This document shows, piece by piece, positions 44,947-53,042 of a DNA stretch of 64,000 nt (position 1 is its first letter; each line of letters starts with the position of its first letter). This stretch comes from Natronococcus roseus. GTDB lineage: Archaea > Halobacteriota > Halobacteria > Halobacteriales > Natrialbaceae. The notes below the pieces were generated by a model, which saw only the letters and a program-made list of their open reading frames with translations, was not told where the DNA came from and did not search any database. The stretch spans positions 248,001 to 312,000 of the forward strand of contig NZ_JBHLJR010000002.1 of NCBI RefSeq assembly GCF_043677095.1, read 5' to 3'. The position numbers were made by a program, and so were the translations under genes.

Positions 44947-45308
44947 ACGCCGACGGATTCTCACCCCGATCACATTAACCGTGGTACCGAACGTACGGGC
45001 GGGACCGAGTGCCGGGCTGTGAAGTATCTGTTACCCGCGGCGGCTTTCGCCGGCAGAGCGTTCGTTGTTGATTGTGTCGCCGTCCCTCGGATCCCATGAT
45101 ATTGCCGCCCGACGTCCCCCCAGGCACTCTGCTTGGACCCAGCTATAAAACTGCATACCCCCGTCCGTTTGCGATTGGAGACACCCTCTGCCAGTTAAAT
45201 TCTCGATAGTCCGATTTCATGAAGAGTGGTCTGTGACTGCGGCTTTCTATGGCCAGCCATCAGTCAGAACCAATACACTATTATATTCAGTATACACACA
45301 CAAACACG
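44947..45308. other. intergenic upstream of hypF
   Basis: About 360 bp between divergent hypF and a small ORF. It holds a TATA-like CTATAAAACT at about 45142, but in plus orientation, and the promoter of the small ORF at 45281. No further gene. Confidence 0.45.
45281..45286 (+). promoter_or_regulatory. TATA box for a 31-aa ORF
   Basis: TTATAT, about 26 nt upstream of ATG 45309, the leaderless spacing. It is the main support for the short ORF. Confidence 0.45.
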
Positions 45309-45404
45309 ATGATACCAAATCAAAATCAACTCATGCGGATCGCAGGAGTGGTTGGAATTGGCCTGTCGCTACTCGTGATTCTCCAAGAGAACGGGATCAT
45401 CTGA
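45309..45404 (+). CDS. possible 31-aa hydrophobic peptide
   Basis: Reads MIPNQNQLMRIAGVVGIGLS then LLVILQENGII. Residues 10-26 would form one membrane helix. The promoter spacing supports it. No family known to me. It could be a small membrane regulator or chance. Confidence 0.4.
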   Translation: MIPNQNQLMRIAGVVGIGLSLLVILQENGII

Positions 45405-46387
45405 ACCGGTTTGGTTTCGTCGTTACCTCCCGGTATTGATTGAGCCGACTGCCTTCCGGCGTTCCTGGCCGGTGCAGCGTTTCGAGATGGTATCCACGGT
45501 TTAGGCGGTGGTGGCGAGGCCTCTCACAGCAGCCTCCGATCTGTGCGTGAGTCCAACATATACCTCAAAAGTGATCTTCCTACCAGGAGTGGACTGAGCT
45601 GTCGGTGGCAGGGCCCGGAAACCCGTACCATTGGTAGTGAGGAGTGTCTCGTTGCGCTTCACCCGCCCACCGACCAACAGCCTTCGAAATATTCGAGCAC
45701 TCATCGAGATTGTTTCTTAGCCCATTCAGCTCGACCGAAAACCAGCTACCCTCACGTCTGTTCCCATTCCGTCAAGTATGCGAGTCGCGAACCGAATGAG
45801 AGGGGGAGCGAGTCACCGTGAGAGCTCCAGACACTGGTTTTACCTCTCTCAGGGAGGGTGCTCGGCAAGCTAGCGACGACTTGACTTCCTGTCGAGATGG
45901 TGCTGGCCAGAATAGTTTTCAGTTGAGGTGAACCACTGCTGTTCGAGGAGTGGGGTTGGTGTGTCCCCCACGGCCTCACCGCGTTGCGTGATGATTACTA
46001 CCCTTGGACAGCTTCACGGCCGCTGCTGAGTAGGGCTTCAGTTTGCACAGGGAGTAATCGCGTGTAAGAGGGTGGAAGAGCCACCAACTCTTCTCGGTCA
46101 GCGGGAGACCGTCCACCACCTACGCTCGAGGCGAACCAGTCCTCGAGTGTGAGCACCGCCACTCCACGGGTGCTCTTTTGTTCCAAACCCGACGGGGTTG
46201 TTAAATCTTCCTAAGAAGGTTAGTTTTGTTTATCAGTGACATGATCGTGTTTCGATGATCGGTTGGAGTCGCCGGTCGAGCCGACAGTATCCCATCGCTC
46301 GGTCAGCTCCATCCAAAATTAGCGGCGGAATGTACGAGCCTACCGGCTGGCTCGCTACGCAGGATCGCTTAGCGTGTCACAGGCCTC
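45405..46387. other. 980-bp region without a recognisable gene
   Basis: Several short frames cross it but none has a domain, a good start or a promoter. Composition is normal for the genome, with poly-pyrimidine and GGGGTT words. It could hold an undescribed RNA or decayed genes. No tRNA, SRP RNA or RNase P features seen. Confidence 0.4.
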
Positions 46388-46663
46388 TCATGTCTGCGGT
46401 GGGCTGTCGGCGCCCGGCTCGAGTTCCGACCGTGGGGTGACCGACACAGTGCCCGTCTGATCGATGGTGACCGTGTACTCACCGTAAGTAAAGGAAACGA
46501 CACCGGTGAACTCCGTCCGGGAGTGTGGACTGGGGTGAATCAACCTCTCGAGTGCCGTCACGTCGATTACGGCCTGTACCGGTGGCTCGAGGGTCGCCGG
46601 CTCAACCCCCTTCTCGGCGGCAATCTTGCGGGCGATTTCGACACCCAGTTCCGGTGGTTGCAT
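46388..46663 (-). CDS. HalOD1 output-domain protein
   Basis: 91 residues from ATG 46663. A single HalOD1 domain: ARKIAAEKGVEPATLEPPVQ, VIDVTALERLIHP, FTGVVSFTYGEYTVTIDQTG. The family is confined to haloarchaea and is thought to be an output module of signalling proteins; single-domain forms are common. It is divergent from the DUF7344-like regulator at 46819 with about 155 bp between, a frequent haloarchaeal arrangement. A frameshifted copy lies at 32699-32865. Confidence 0.88.
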   Translation of the reverse strand: MQPPELGVEIARKIAAEKGVEPATLEPPVQAVIDVTALERLIHPSPHSRTEFTGVVSFTYGEYTVTIDQTGTVSVTPRSELEPGADSPPQT

Positions 46664-46818
46664 AGTTCCGGCCACCACAGCCGACTACTTGAAACTCAGT
46701 CAGACATGCCCTCACTGAGAACGCTGGTTGGCTCACCAGGGTTTTACCGTCCCTTTCATGCCTGATCGCCAGCCTTATGACGGTCTGCATCACCAGTCCA
46801 GCGTGTGATGGACTACCA

Positions 46819-47193
46819 ATGGAACACGCTGACGCGGATCCTCAGCTCACAGCTCTCGCCCATCGGCGCCGGCGGGCTGTCGTAGCTTGTGTCCGCGAAC
46901 ACAACGTTGTGGCACTTGCCGATCTCGCGGACGAACTTGTCGTCGAGGAGCACGGAACGACGATCGACGGCATCTCCGCTGAGGTCGTTACGGAGCTGTA
47001 TCTCTGTCTGTATCATCAACACATTCCAACACTCGAGGACGCGGGTCTCGTCACATACAACCAGGAACGGGATCTCGTAACGATCACCCAGACAGGAACC
47101 AGTGCACACACCTACCTCGAGGAACGGCTGTATCAGTTCAATGGACACGAGCCTCGACCGTCACACGACTGTCCGGACGAAGGGTCGTGTTGA
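46819..47193 (+). CDS. DUF7344-like winged-HTH protein
   Basis: 124 residues from ATG 46819. LTALAHRRRRAVVACVREHN, VALADLADELVVEE, VVTELYLCLYHQHIPTLEDA, GLVTYNQERDLVTIT match the haloarchaeal wHTH group DUF7344: the pattern H-x-H-x-P-x-L-x-x-x-G-L-V-x-Y near the wing is diagnostic. It probably regulates the adjacent HalOD1 gene or itself. The C-terminal tail has two Cys (HDCPDEGSC). Confidence 0.85.
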   Translation: MEHADADPQLTALAHRRRRAVVACVREHNVVALADLADELVVEEHGTTIDGISAEVVTELYLCLYHQHIPTLEDAGLVTYNQERDLVTITQTGTSAHTYLEERLYQFNGHEPRPSHDCPDEGSC

Positions 47194-47388
47194 ATCCGCC
47201 GCGCTCGAGCCACCAGGTGTGGTCTCACGGTGAGTGTTTCGGCTCGCGGTCGCTTCCGGACCAAGAAGGTGGCCACCGCCTCGTCCTTTTATCGCGGGTC
47301 GGCACTCGCTGCTCGAACCGATCGGGGGTCGCGGCGGGTTGGGCCTCGACCACATGTCGAAGACGGATAGACTGTCCCCGCGAGCGGA

Positions 47389-47520
47389 TTAGGGGTGGCT
47401 GTACTCGAGCAACAGACTAACCAGTCCGAAGTAGCCGAGCAGGGCGAGGGAGACGGTCAGAACGGCCAGAAATAGGAGGGGAACCGATCGCCGGGCCGCC
47501 GTCGAACTCCCGTAACTCAC
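47389..47520 (-). CDS. 43-aa single-pass membrane peptide
   Basis: GTG start at 47520 inside the stop of the upstream micro-ORF (GTGA). It reads SYGSSTAARRSVPLLFLAVL then TVSLALLGYFGLVSLLLEYS: a basic N-terminus and one or two membrane-spanning turns. Overlap and orientation suggest a two-gene unit with 47517-47624. No known family. Confidence 0.45.
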   Translation of the reverse strand: MSYGSSTAARRSVPLLFLAVLTVSLALLGYFGLVSLLLEYSHP

Positions 47521-47624
47521 TGTGGCCCCCCGTGTCGGTGGGCGAACACGCGTCGTAGCGTGGTGTCGGTTATCGCTCTCGGTAGCGGTTCAACAGGCGT
47601 GTCCCTGAGGCTCGTTGTGTTCAT
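47517..47624 (-). CDS. 35-aa peptide upstream of the membrane peptide
   Basis: ATG 47624; MNTTSLRDTPVEPLPRAITD then TTLRRVFAHRHGGPQ. Its stop overlaps the start of the next micro-ORF by 4 bases. Charged and soluble. It could be a real small protein of a two-gene unit or a leader. Unknown function. Confidence 0.4.
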   Translation of the reverse strand: MNTTSLRDTPVEPLPRAITDTTLRRVFAHRHGGPQ

Positions 47625-48061
47625 ATTCCATAGTGTGTGCTGGCACTCAAAAACACCAGTCAGACGGATGTCAGACGATGCCGTCTCGACCCGTCGGAGT
47701 CCCTGTCGAACGCTATCCAGGGTGCTCTTGCTCGCGCGAGGCGCGTCGGCACGCTGGGTTCTACTCCGAACCCCTGCCGACGTCACTGTCGCAGTCGTGA
47801 CTGGCTGGCAGACATGGGCGTATTCGACCTCATCGCTTCCGGGCCTGGCCGGTTACCAGGGCACTGGGACTGAGCGTCACCCCGTGAACCGGTTCTCACC
47901 GTGCCAGCCACCGGTACGGGGTGGGACACAATTTAGCTGGAGCCACTGTGTGTCTCCCGTGTCCAACCAGTGTGCTGGCTGTCCCGGCCGGACCGGGCTC
48001 CGGTCATACCAGACATAGCCAGTAGATATTTTCATGTGTAGATATACATGTCAGACGGTAC
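47625..48061. other. intergenic, no gene recognised
   Basis: About 440 bp. A TATA-like AGATATTTT at about 48023 could serve the next gene. Nothing else identified. Confidence 0.45.
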
Positions 48062-48322
48062 ATGTCACACACCGTCGTGGTTGACGGGACGACAGTCACG
48101 GTCGGAGCGCAGACGAGGCTGCCAACCCTCCGGAAGGCGATAGGAATCGCACACGAGACGACCGCCTTCTACCGAACGAACGACGTCATCCGAATCCTCG
48201 ATGACTCCGAACCCGTCGCGACACAGGTTCCAGATGGGGCGGTCATCGAGTTTCGCTCCGGACCGATCGGTCCGGACACCGACCTCGAGGCCGACGACAG
48301 ACGGGGCTCGAATGGGGACTAA
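48062..48322 (+). CDS. small possible beta-grasp (ubiquitin-like) protein
   Basis: 86 residues. It begins with a beta hairpin HTVVVDGTTVTVGAQTRLPT, followed by a helix LRKAIGIAHETTAFYR, then strands DVIRILDDSEP and VPDGAVIEFRSGPIG, and ends in an acidic, glycine-containing tail. The order beta-beta-alpha-beta-beta and the G-x-x-I/V-E-F near the end resemble multiubiquitin-type or MoaD/SAMP-like beta-grasp proteins. It has no C-terminal Gly-Gly, so conjugation is unlikely. No partner gene such as E1 is nearby. This is an inference from pattern only. Confidence 0.6.
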   Translation: MSHTVVVDGTTVTVGAQTRLPTLRKAIGIAHETTAFYRTNDVIRILDDSEPVATQVPDGAVIEFRSGPIGPDTDLEADDRRGSNGD

Positions 48323-48409
48323 AAGAAATGCAACGACGGAGAGAACGAGGGAGACACCGAACAGAACTGAGGGTCGCCAGACCGGGAGCAGGGTTCAACG
48401 CGGACAGGC

Positions 48410-48595
48410 TCAGAGTGGGCGCTTTTCTCTTCTCAGTTGCTCGCCACGGGATTCACCCGCGCCGTCGACGGCGCCACCGTTGTTGAGGTCACGGTAAGTC
48501 GTACAGTCAGGACAACCCGAGACGGTCCCGTCGGCACCGAACACTCGGATGAAATCCCGGGTGACGTACGCTCCACAGTCACTACAGTGTGGCAT
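48410..48595 (-). CDS. zinc-ribbon protein (DUF7563-like)
   Basis: 61 residues. MPHCSDCGAYVTRDFIRVFG then CPDCTTYRDL: two C-x-x-C pairs 23 residues apart form a zinc ribbon with the Y/F-V-T-x-D-F/Y-x-R-V-F signature of the haloarchaeal DUF7563 family. The C-terminal part is a charged tail. Such proteins are often found near phage or mobile DNA; here it is beside a TnpB element. Function unknown. Confidence 0.8.
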   Translation of the reverse strand: MPHCSDCGAYVTRDFIRVFGADGTVSGCPDCTTYRDLNNGGAVDGAGESRGEQLRREKRPL

Positions 48596-48911
48596 ACTTG
48601 AGTCGTTCGCGCCCAGTTACTAATAACTATGGTGATATAAGGGGAATTAATATTTCTACCCTTGTATTGTGGTAAACTCCCCACAGAGGTTTCGATCGGA
48701 CACGCTCAAGAGGTAGAATAGCTATCCGGTCTAGTCGGTCATGGCTTGGCCGTCTCTGACAGCTTCGTGTCCTCGTCCAGTCGTCCAGTGCCACCACAGA
48801 TTGGCTTTGAATCAACGCTTCCTGGATCGATGGCGAGAGCGTCGAACCCACGTACCTCGAGCCTCGTGGCGCCATGCAGTTTCGATCGGGTTAGTGTCGC
48901 CTGGTCAACTA
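48596..48911 (-). other. region downstream of tnpB, candidate guide-RNA zone
   Basis: About 315 bp between the zinc-ribbon gene and the tnpB 3' end. TnpB elements encode their reRNA (omega RNA) over the tnpB 3' end and the right end, so the RNA and its guide should lie here on the minus strand. I cannot fix its ends. Weak protein-like stretches are present but broken. Confidence 0.4.
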
Positions 48912-48960
48912 CCCCACCCTACTTCGCTCACCCTGACGGGTTCGCTCGTGGAGGGTGGGG
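48912..48960. repeat. hairpin at the tnpB 3' end (IS right-end/omega-RNA candidate)
   Basis: CCCCACCCT at 48912-48920 and AGGGTGGGG at 48952-48960 form a perfect 9-bp inverted repeat around a 31-nt loop that spans the tnpB stop. A related sequence stands alone at 10888-10924. Confidence 0.65.
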
Positions 48961-50184
48961 CTTGTCCATGAACTCGGCCTCGAACCCTTCCGGGTGGGCG
49001 GTAAATCCGCCACTTGGCATCACTGTTCCAGACTGTAGGGCAAGTTGACTGTTGCCCGTCCGCCGAGACGACTGTTGGCCCCGACGGACATACCGCATCC
49101 CGATGTTCTTCGCTGCGTTGTAATCCGCGTTCGCTTCCGACTCGCACTTCACGCACCGGAAGTCGTTTCGGGTCGGGCGATTCTCGTCTGCTGTGAAACC
49201 ACACTCTGCGCACCGCTTCGAGGTGTACGCCGAACCCACCTGCTTCACCGAGATTCCTTCGGCTTCGGCCTTGTACTCCACTTGTTCGTAGAGTGTTCGG
49301 AACGCCCACTTGTGACCCCACGACGCTCCGGTTCGGTCGCGGATGTGAGTCAGGTCCTCAAACACAATTACGTCACAGTCGTACCGGAGTGCTTCGTCTA
49401 CGATGGCGTTCGACGCCCGGTGTAGTACGTCACGGACGTAGCGAAGTTCGCGGTCACTCGACTGTTCGAGCGTTCGGTGGGCGCTTCGCGTCCCGGTCTG
49501 TTGGAGTCCGGCACGTACCTTCTCGAACTCGCGGAGGTTGTGGGTCAACTCCCGCCCGCTGAAGAAGTAGGCGGTGCTTGTGACGGCGAGGTTTTCGATA
49601 CCGAGGTCAACCCCGAGAACCGTTCCGTCCTCGGCGGTGTTCCGCTCGGTGTCATTCTTGTGTCGGCGGAAGCCGATATGTAAGTGGTAGTCGCCATCAC
49701 GGGCGGTGAGCGTACTTTCCGTGACGCTCCACTCGTCTGAATCGAGGTACTGCCGTTGGTAGCCATCGTCGGCGTCGGGTAGAGCAAGGTCACACCGGAC
49801 GCGACTCTCCGTGGTGGAAAGCGACACCGTATCGTCATCAAACAGCGTCATAGTCCGAGTATCGTACCTCACCGTGGGTGCGGTGAAGGTCGGTTTGCTC
49901 ACCTTCTTGCCTTTCGACCGACGTTCGATACAGCCGGTGATGGCTTGTGCAGCTTGGTGGGCGGCGAGAATCGCGTGCTGACTACCGAGGTCGGTGTGTT
50001 CGCGTACGTCGTCGTAGGCAAGGGGCTGTACGTCGCTTTTCGCGCTACAATTTCCCCACGCCATATCCGTGGCGATTTGGCAACCACGCTTCCACTCGGA
50101 GATAGTATCTTCGAGGAGGTCGCGTTGCTCGTCCGTAACCTCAAGACGAGTGATTGCCGTCCGACGCACGTAGTCGTCTGCCAC
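48928..50184 (-). CDS. tnpB: RNA-guided nuclease TnpB of an IS1341-type (IS200/IS605) element
   Basis: 418 residues. N-terminal helical and OrfB-type domain, then a RuvC-like nuclease: VLGVDLGIENLAVTSTAYFF (first Asp), VIVFEDLTHIRDRTGASWGH (Glu), the zinc finger CAECGF...CVKC, and EANADYNAAKNIGMRY (last Asp). All catalytic residues are present, so it could be active. No tnpA (Y1 transposase) gene is adjacent, so the element is non-autonomous. The last 20 codons overlap a hairpin typical of the right end. TnpB cuts DNA next to a TAM, guided by RNA from the element's 3' end. Confidence 0.95.
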   Translation of the reverse strand: MADDYVRRTAITRLEVTDEQRDLLEDTISEWKRGCQIATDMAWGNCSAKSDVQPLAYDDVREHTDLGSQHAILAAHQAAQAITGCIERRSKGKKVSKPTFTAPTVRYDTRTMTLFDDDTVSLSTTESRVRCDLALPDADDGYQRQYLDSDEWSVTESTLTARDGDYHLHIGFRRHKNDTERNTAEDGTVLGVDLGIENLAVTSTAYFFSGRELTHNLREFEKVRAGLQQTGTRSAHRTLEQSSDRELRYVRDVLHRASNAIVDEALRYDCDVIVFEDLTHIRDRTGASWGHKWAFRTLYEQVEYKAEAEGISVKQVGSAYTSKRCAECGFTADENRPTRNDFRCVKCESEANADYNAAKNIGMRYVRRGQQSSRRTGNSQLALQSGTVMPSGGFTAHPEGFEAEFMDKPHPPRANPSG

Positions 50185-50290
50185 AATTTCAATGTGAGTG
50201 GATGGCTACTTATAGATTGGTGCTTGTGACCGATGCGAACGCGCTCTCCCCCTCCATACTCGCTCCCTCCGGTTGCTCCTTAAGGATAGC

Positions 50291-50309
50291 GCGGAACCGA
50301 AGGTTCCGC
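50291..50309. repeat. perfect hairpin upstream of tnpB
   Basis: GCGGAACC-GAA-GGTTCCGC, an 8-bp stem with a 3-nt loop. It may be the left-end hairpin of the IS200/IS605 element or a terminator-like structure after the gene at 50425-50628. Confidence 0.6.
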
Positions 50310-50424
50310 TGACCATGCGAACGGCGAAGCCGTGAGCAGAAGGGGACTCCGCGCGACCTCGAAGTTGACAATCTCCTCGGCCGTCAGTGTTGGAGCCACG
50401 CCGCCCGCACCTCGTCGTCTGGGC

Positions 50425-50628
50425 TCACTCGGGAGTCGGTGTCCGCCAGCGGACCTGATCGACGTCGCTCGCGAAGTGGTAGTACTTCGTCGTCTCCGGC
50501 AGGTTCTCGCGAGAGCTCGGCTCTGCGCGGACACACCGGAGCCACCTCCCGTTTGCTCGGTCCAAGACGACGACCTCGTCGAACGTGAGGCGGCGGCCGT
50601 TTTGTAGCTCGACGATAATGGCTCCCAC
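50425..50628 (-). CDS. 67-aa small protein with a strong Shine-Dalgarno, unknown function
   Basis: GTG start at 50628. It reads GAIIVELQNGRRLTFDEVVV then RANGRWLRCVRAEPS and KYYHFASDVDQVRWRTP, a compact beta-rich protein. The start is fixed by GGAGG six bases upstream; most genes in this window are leaderless, so this is unusual. An AT-rich promoter lies at about 50670-50690. No known family. It stands just upstream of the TnpB element on the same strand. Confidence 0.6.
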   Translation of the reverse strand: MGAIIVELQNGRRLTFDEVVVLDRANGRWLRCVRAEPSSRENLPETTKYYHFASDVDQVRWRTPTPE

Positions 50629-50634
50629 TATAGT

Positions 50635-50639
50635 CCTCC
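50635..50639 (-). promoter_or_regulatory. Shine-Dalgarno GGAGG for the 67-aa protein
   Basis: On the minus strand GGAGG lies six bases before the GTG start at 50628, ideal spacing to pair with the 16S rRNA 3' end. Confidence 0.6.
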
Positions 50640-51054
50640 GTTTGAGTGTGTTTCTTTTGTTCTATTGTATGCATTTATAATTATTGTGTGTTAGAATACA
50701 GTAGAGAACTGGGTCGGTGAGGAATTGCTCGTCGAGAGCAGTACAACAGGGAAGGGGAGACCTTCTCGCGGCCCATCGTGCGCCATCCGGGCCCGCTGTT
50801 CGGCGTCCGTCTCGAGGGGTCATCGAACGCGTCGGCGACTTCGAGGGACGAGCCGACCGACATCCTTGGAGAGGGGGCGGCGCTGTTTGCGGTCCGTCGT
50901 TCCGACCAGCGTCTCATAGGGAGTGCCTCGAGCAGACGGTTCCGATCGACTCACCATGGACCGACAGCGGAGTCGGTGCCCGTTCGACGAACATCCTGCT
51001 CGCGGTCTGGATCACAGAGCGGTCGGTCACGCCCCAGGGGAAGAAGAGTCCCGT
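50640..51054. other. intergenic, no gene recognised
   Basis: About 415 bp. Holds the promoter of the small protein near 50680; the rest is GC-rich with no recognisable coding content. Confidence 0.45.
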
Positions 51055-51789
51055 TCAGTCGGCCGTCGCCGGCAGCTCGGCCTCCTGGAGGCGCTGCTCG
51101 GCCTCGTCGCGATCTTCGGGGTAGCCGACGTCGATCCGCCAGCCCTCGAGGCCGATCGCGTCGATCGTCCGACCGTTCTGGATCAGCAGGTCGACGGCGT
51201 CGCTGAGTTCGTACTCGCCGCGGTCGGAGGGCTGGATCTGGTGACAGGCATCGAAGATCGCCGGCGAAAACGTGTAGAAGCCCGTCATCACGAGATTGGA
51301 CGGCGGGTCGTCAGGTTTCTCGACGACATCCGTAATCTCGCCGTAGGCGTTGGTGTCACAGACCCCGTAGCGCGAGGCCTCCTCCCACGGCACTTCCTCG
51401 ACGAGGAACGCGGCGTCCGTACGGTTTTCCTGCTGGCGCCGGACGACGTCCTCGAGGTTCGCCGCGAAGACGTTGTCACCGAGGATCAGCATGAAGTCGT
51501 CCTCGATGTGCTCTTCGACACACGACAGCGCGTGGGCCAGTCCGTTCTGCTCGCGCTGGTGGGTGTAGGAGATCGGGACGCCGCGGTACTCGTCGCCGTA
51601 GTGGTCGATAATTTTCTCCTTCAGGTAGCCGACAACGACGATCAGTTCGTCTGCTCCCAGCTCGACGAGCTGATCGAAGCAGTGTGTCAGGATCGGCTCC
51701 TCGTCGATCTCGACCATACCCTTCGGCTTGTCCTCGGTCAGCGGCCGGAGTCGTGTTCCCTCGCCGGCGGCGAGTACAACAGCTTGCAT
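51055..51789 (-). CDS. sugar-1-phosphate nucleotidyltransferase (RmlA/AglF type)
   Basis: 244 residues from ATG 51789, which starts directly at MQAVVLAAGEGTRLRPLTED. G-E-G-T-R-L-R-P is the nucleotide loop and the following DKPKGM carries the catalytic Lys. LILGDNVFAANLEDVV has the metal-binding Asp, and VVEKPDDPPSNLVMTGFYTF is the product-side motif. It makes an NDP-sugar (dTDP- or UDP-glucose likely) from NTP and sugar 1-phosphate. It lies 194 bp downstream of the epimerase on the same strand. A broken copy is at 33248-33835. Confidence 0.92.
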   Translation of the reverse strand: MQAVVLAAGEGTRLRPLTEDKPKGMVEIDEEPILTHCFDQLVELGADELIVVVGYLKEKIIDHYGDEYRGVPISYTHQREQNGLAHALSCVEEHIEDDFMLILGDNVFAANLEDVVRRQQENRTDAAFLVEEVPWEEASRYGVCDTNAYGEITDVVEKPDDPPSNLVMTGFYTFSPAIFDACHQIQPSDRGEYELSDAVDLLIQNGRTIDAIGLEGWRIDVGYPEDRDEAEQRLQEAELPATAD

Positions 51790-51983
51790 AGTCCCGACAG
51801 ATGGGATCATCATATAATAGATTTTTGCATGCAAAATAGGAATTTAAACAGAGACAGTTACCGTCGTATCCCGCCTCGAGGCTCACCGTGCGTTGGCTCG
51901 AGCTGATAGCCGTTCGACTGAAGGTATTTCTACGGTCGCCGGTCGGATCGGGGACCTCAGTCGTGGAGACCGGTCGTCGAGTA

Positions 51984-53042
51984 CTAAGACTGGCGCACCA
52001 GCGGCTCGTACCACTCGCGGTTGGTCCGGTACCAGTCGATGAACTCCCGGACGCCCTCGCGGATATCCCGCGTGGGTTCGTACCCCAGGAGGGCGTTCGC
52101 TTTCTCGATGTCGGCGTGGGTGTGGGCCGCATCGGCCTCCCGGGGATTCGTGTACTCGAGCCCGAGTTCTGGCGCGAGTTCGTCGCGGATCACTTCGGCG
52201 AGCGTCTCGATATCGATGTTGTCGGTGCTCCCGACGTTCAGAATCTCGCCGTCCGCGGCATCGTCAGTCAGCAGCTGCTGGTTGACGTCGACGACGTCAT
52301 CGATGTAGGTGAAATCGCGGGTTTGCTGGCCGTCGCCGTAGATCACTGGTGGTTCGCCGTTGAGACACCGCGAGACGAAGTTGCTGATCGCCATATTGGG
52401 TCGCATCCGCGGGCCATAGACGGTGAAGTAGCGCAGGGACACTGTGGGAAGGCCGTACACCTCGCTGTAGACGCGGGCGTACTGCTCGCCCGCGAGCTTG
52501 GAGACACCGTAGGGGCTGACCGGCGTCGTCGGATGGGCCTCGTCGTAGGGGAGATACTCGGGCTTGCCGTAGACTGAGGATGAACTCGCGAGGACGACCC
52601 GCTCGGTCTCGGAGTCGCGGGCGGCGTCGAGGACATTGAGAGTCCCGTCGACGTTGATCGAGTTCGGCTTCCGTGGGTTATCAACGCTGGTTCGGACGCC
52701 CGCCTGGGCGGCCTGGTGGTAGATCACGTCCGCCTCGCCGACGAGGTCATCGATGAGGTCGTCGTCGCGGACGTCGCCGTTGACGAACTCGTAGCCGCCC
52801 GTGGCTGTCGAAACCCCATCGTCGTACTGGACGGTGCCGCCCGCTTGGGTCGCTTGTCCGTCGGCAGCTGCGGCCGCCGCCTCTGCGGCTTGGCGACCCC
52901 GCTTGATGTTCTGTTCTTTAATCCCGGTATCGTAGTACGGATCGAGGTTATCCAAGGCAGTAACGTCGTGGCCCTCCCGCGCGAACGCTTCCGCAAGGTT
53001 GCCGCCGATGAATCCGGCGCCACCAGTCACTAATACATTCAT
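51984..53042 (-). CDS. NAD-dependent sugar epimerase/dehydratase (GalE-like)
   Basis: 352 residues from ATG 53042. Extended SDR: MNVLVTGGAGFIGGNLAEAF (NAD-binding G-x-x-G-x-x-G), VVLASSSSVYGKPEYLPYDE, YGVSKLAGEQYARVY with catalytic Tyr and Lys, and FTYIDDVVDVNQQLL. Epimerises a UDP-hexose at C4 or acts on a UDP-uronate. An insertion at about residues 55-85, rich in Ala, Gln and Thr (RQAAEAAAAAADGQATQAGG), lies between the second strand and the Rossmann helix. It is unusual for the family and may be a slippage product. Same strand as the nucleotidyltransferase, probably one operon. A C-terminal scrap of a paralog is at 41377. Confidence 0.9.
   Translation of the reverse strand: MNVLVTGGAGFIGGNLAEAFAREGHDVTALDNLDPYYDTGIKEQNIKRGRQAAEAAAAAADGQATQAGGTVQYDDGVSTATGGYEFVNGDVRDDDLIDDLVGEADVIYHQAAQAGVRTSVDNPRKPNSINVDGTLNVLDAARDSETERVVLASSSSVYGKPEYLPYDEAHPTTPVSPYGVSKLAGEQYARVYSEVYGLPTVSLRYFTVYGPRMRPNMAISNFVSRCLNGEPPVIYGDGQQTRDFTYIDDVVDVNQQLLTDDAADGEILNVGSTDNIDIETLAEVIRDELAPELGLEYTNPREADAAHTHADIEKANALLGYEPTRDIREGVREFIDWYRTNREWYEPLVRQS

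Noticed and set aside
43078..45099. 673-residue open frame on the plus strand across hypF
   Set aside because: Antisense shadow. The minus strand carries all HypF domains in order; the plus frame has no domain and is typical of GC-rich anti-frames.
45998..46186. 62-residue minus-strand ORF near 46.1 kb
   Set aside because: No promoter, motif or recognisable relatives; not reported as a gene.
48741..48971. Plus-strand frame over the tnpB 3' end
   Set aside because: Overlaps the tnpB end and its hairpin on the opposite strand; no domain.
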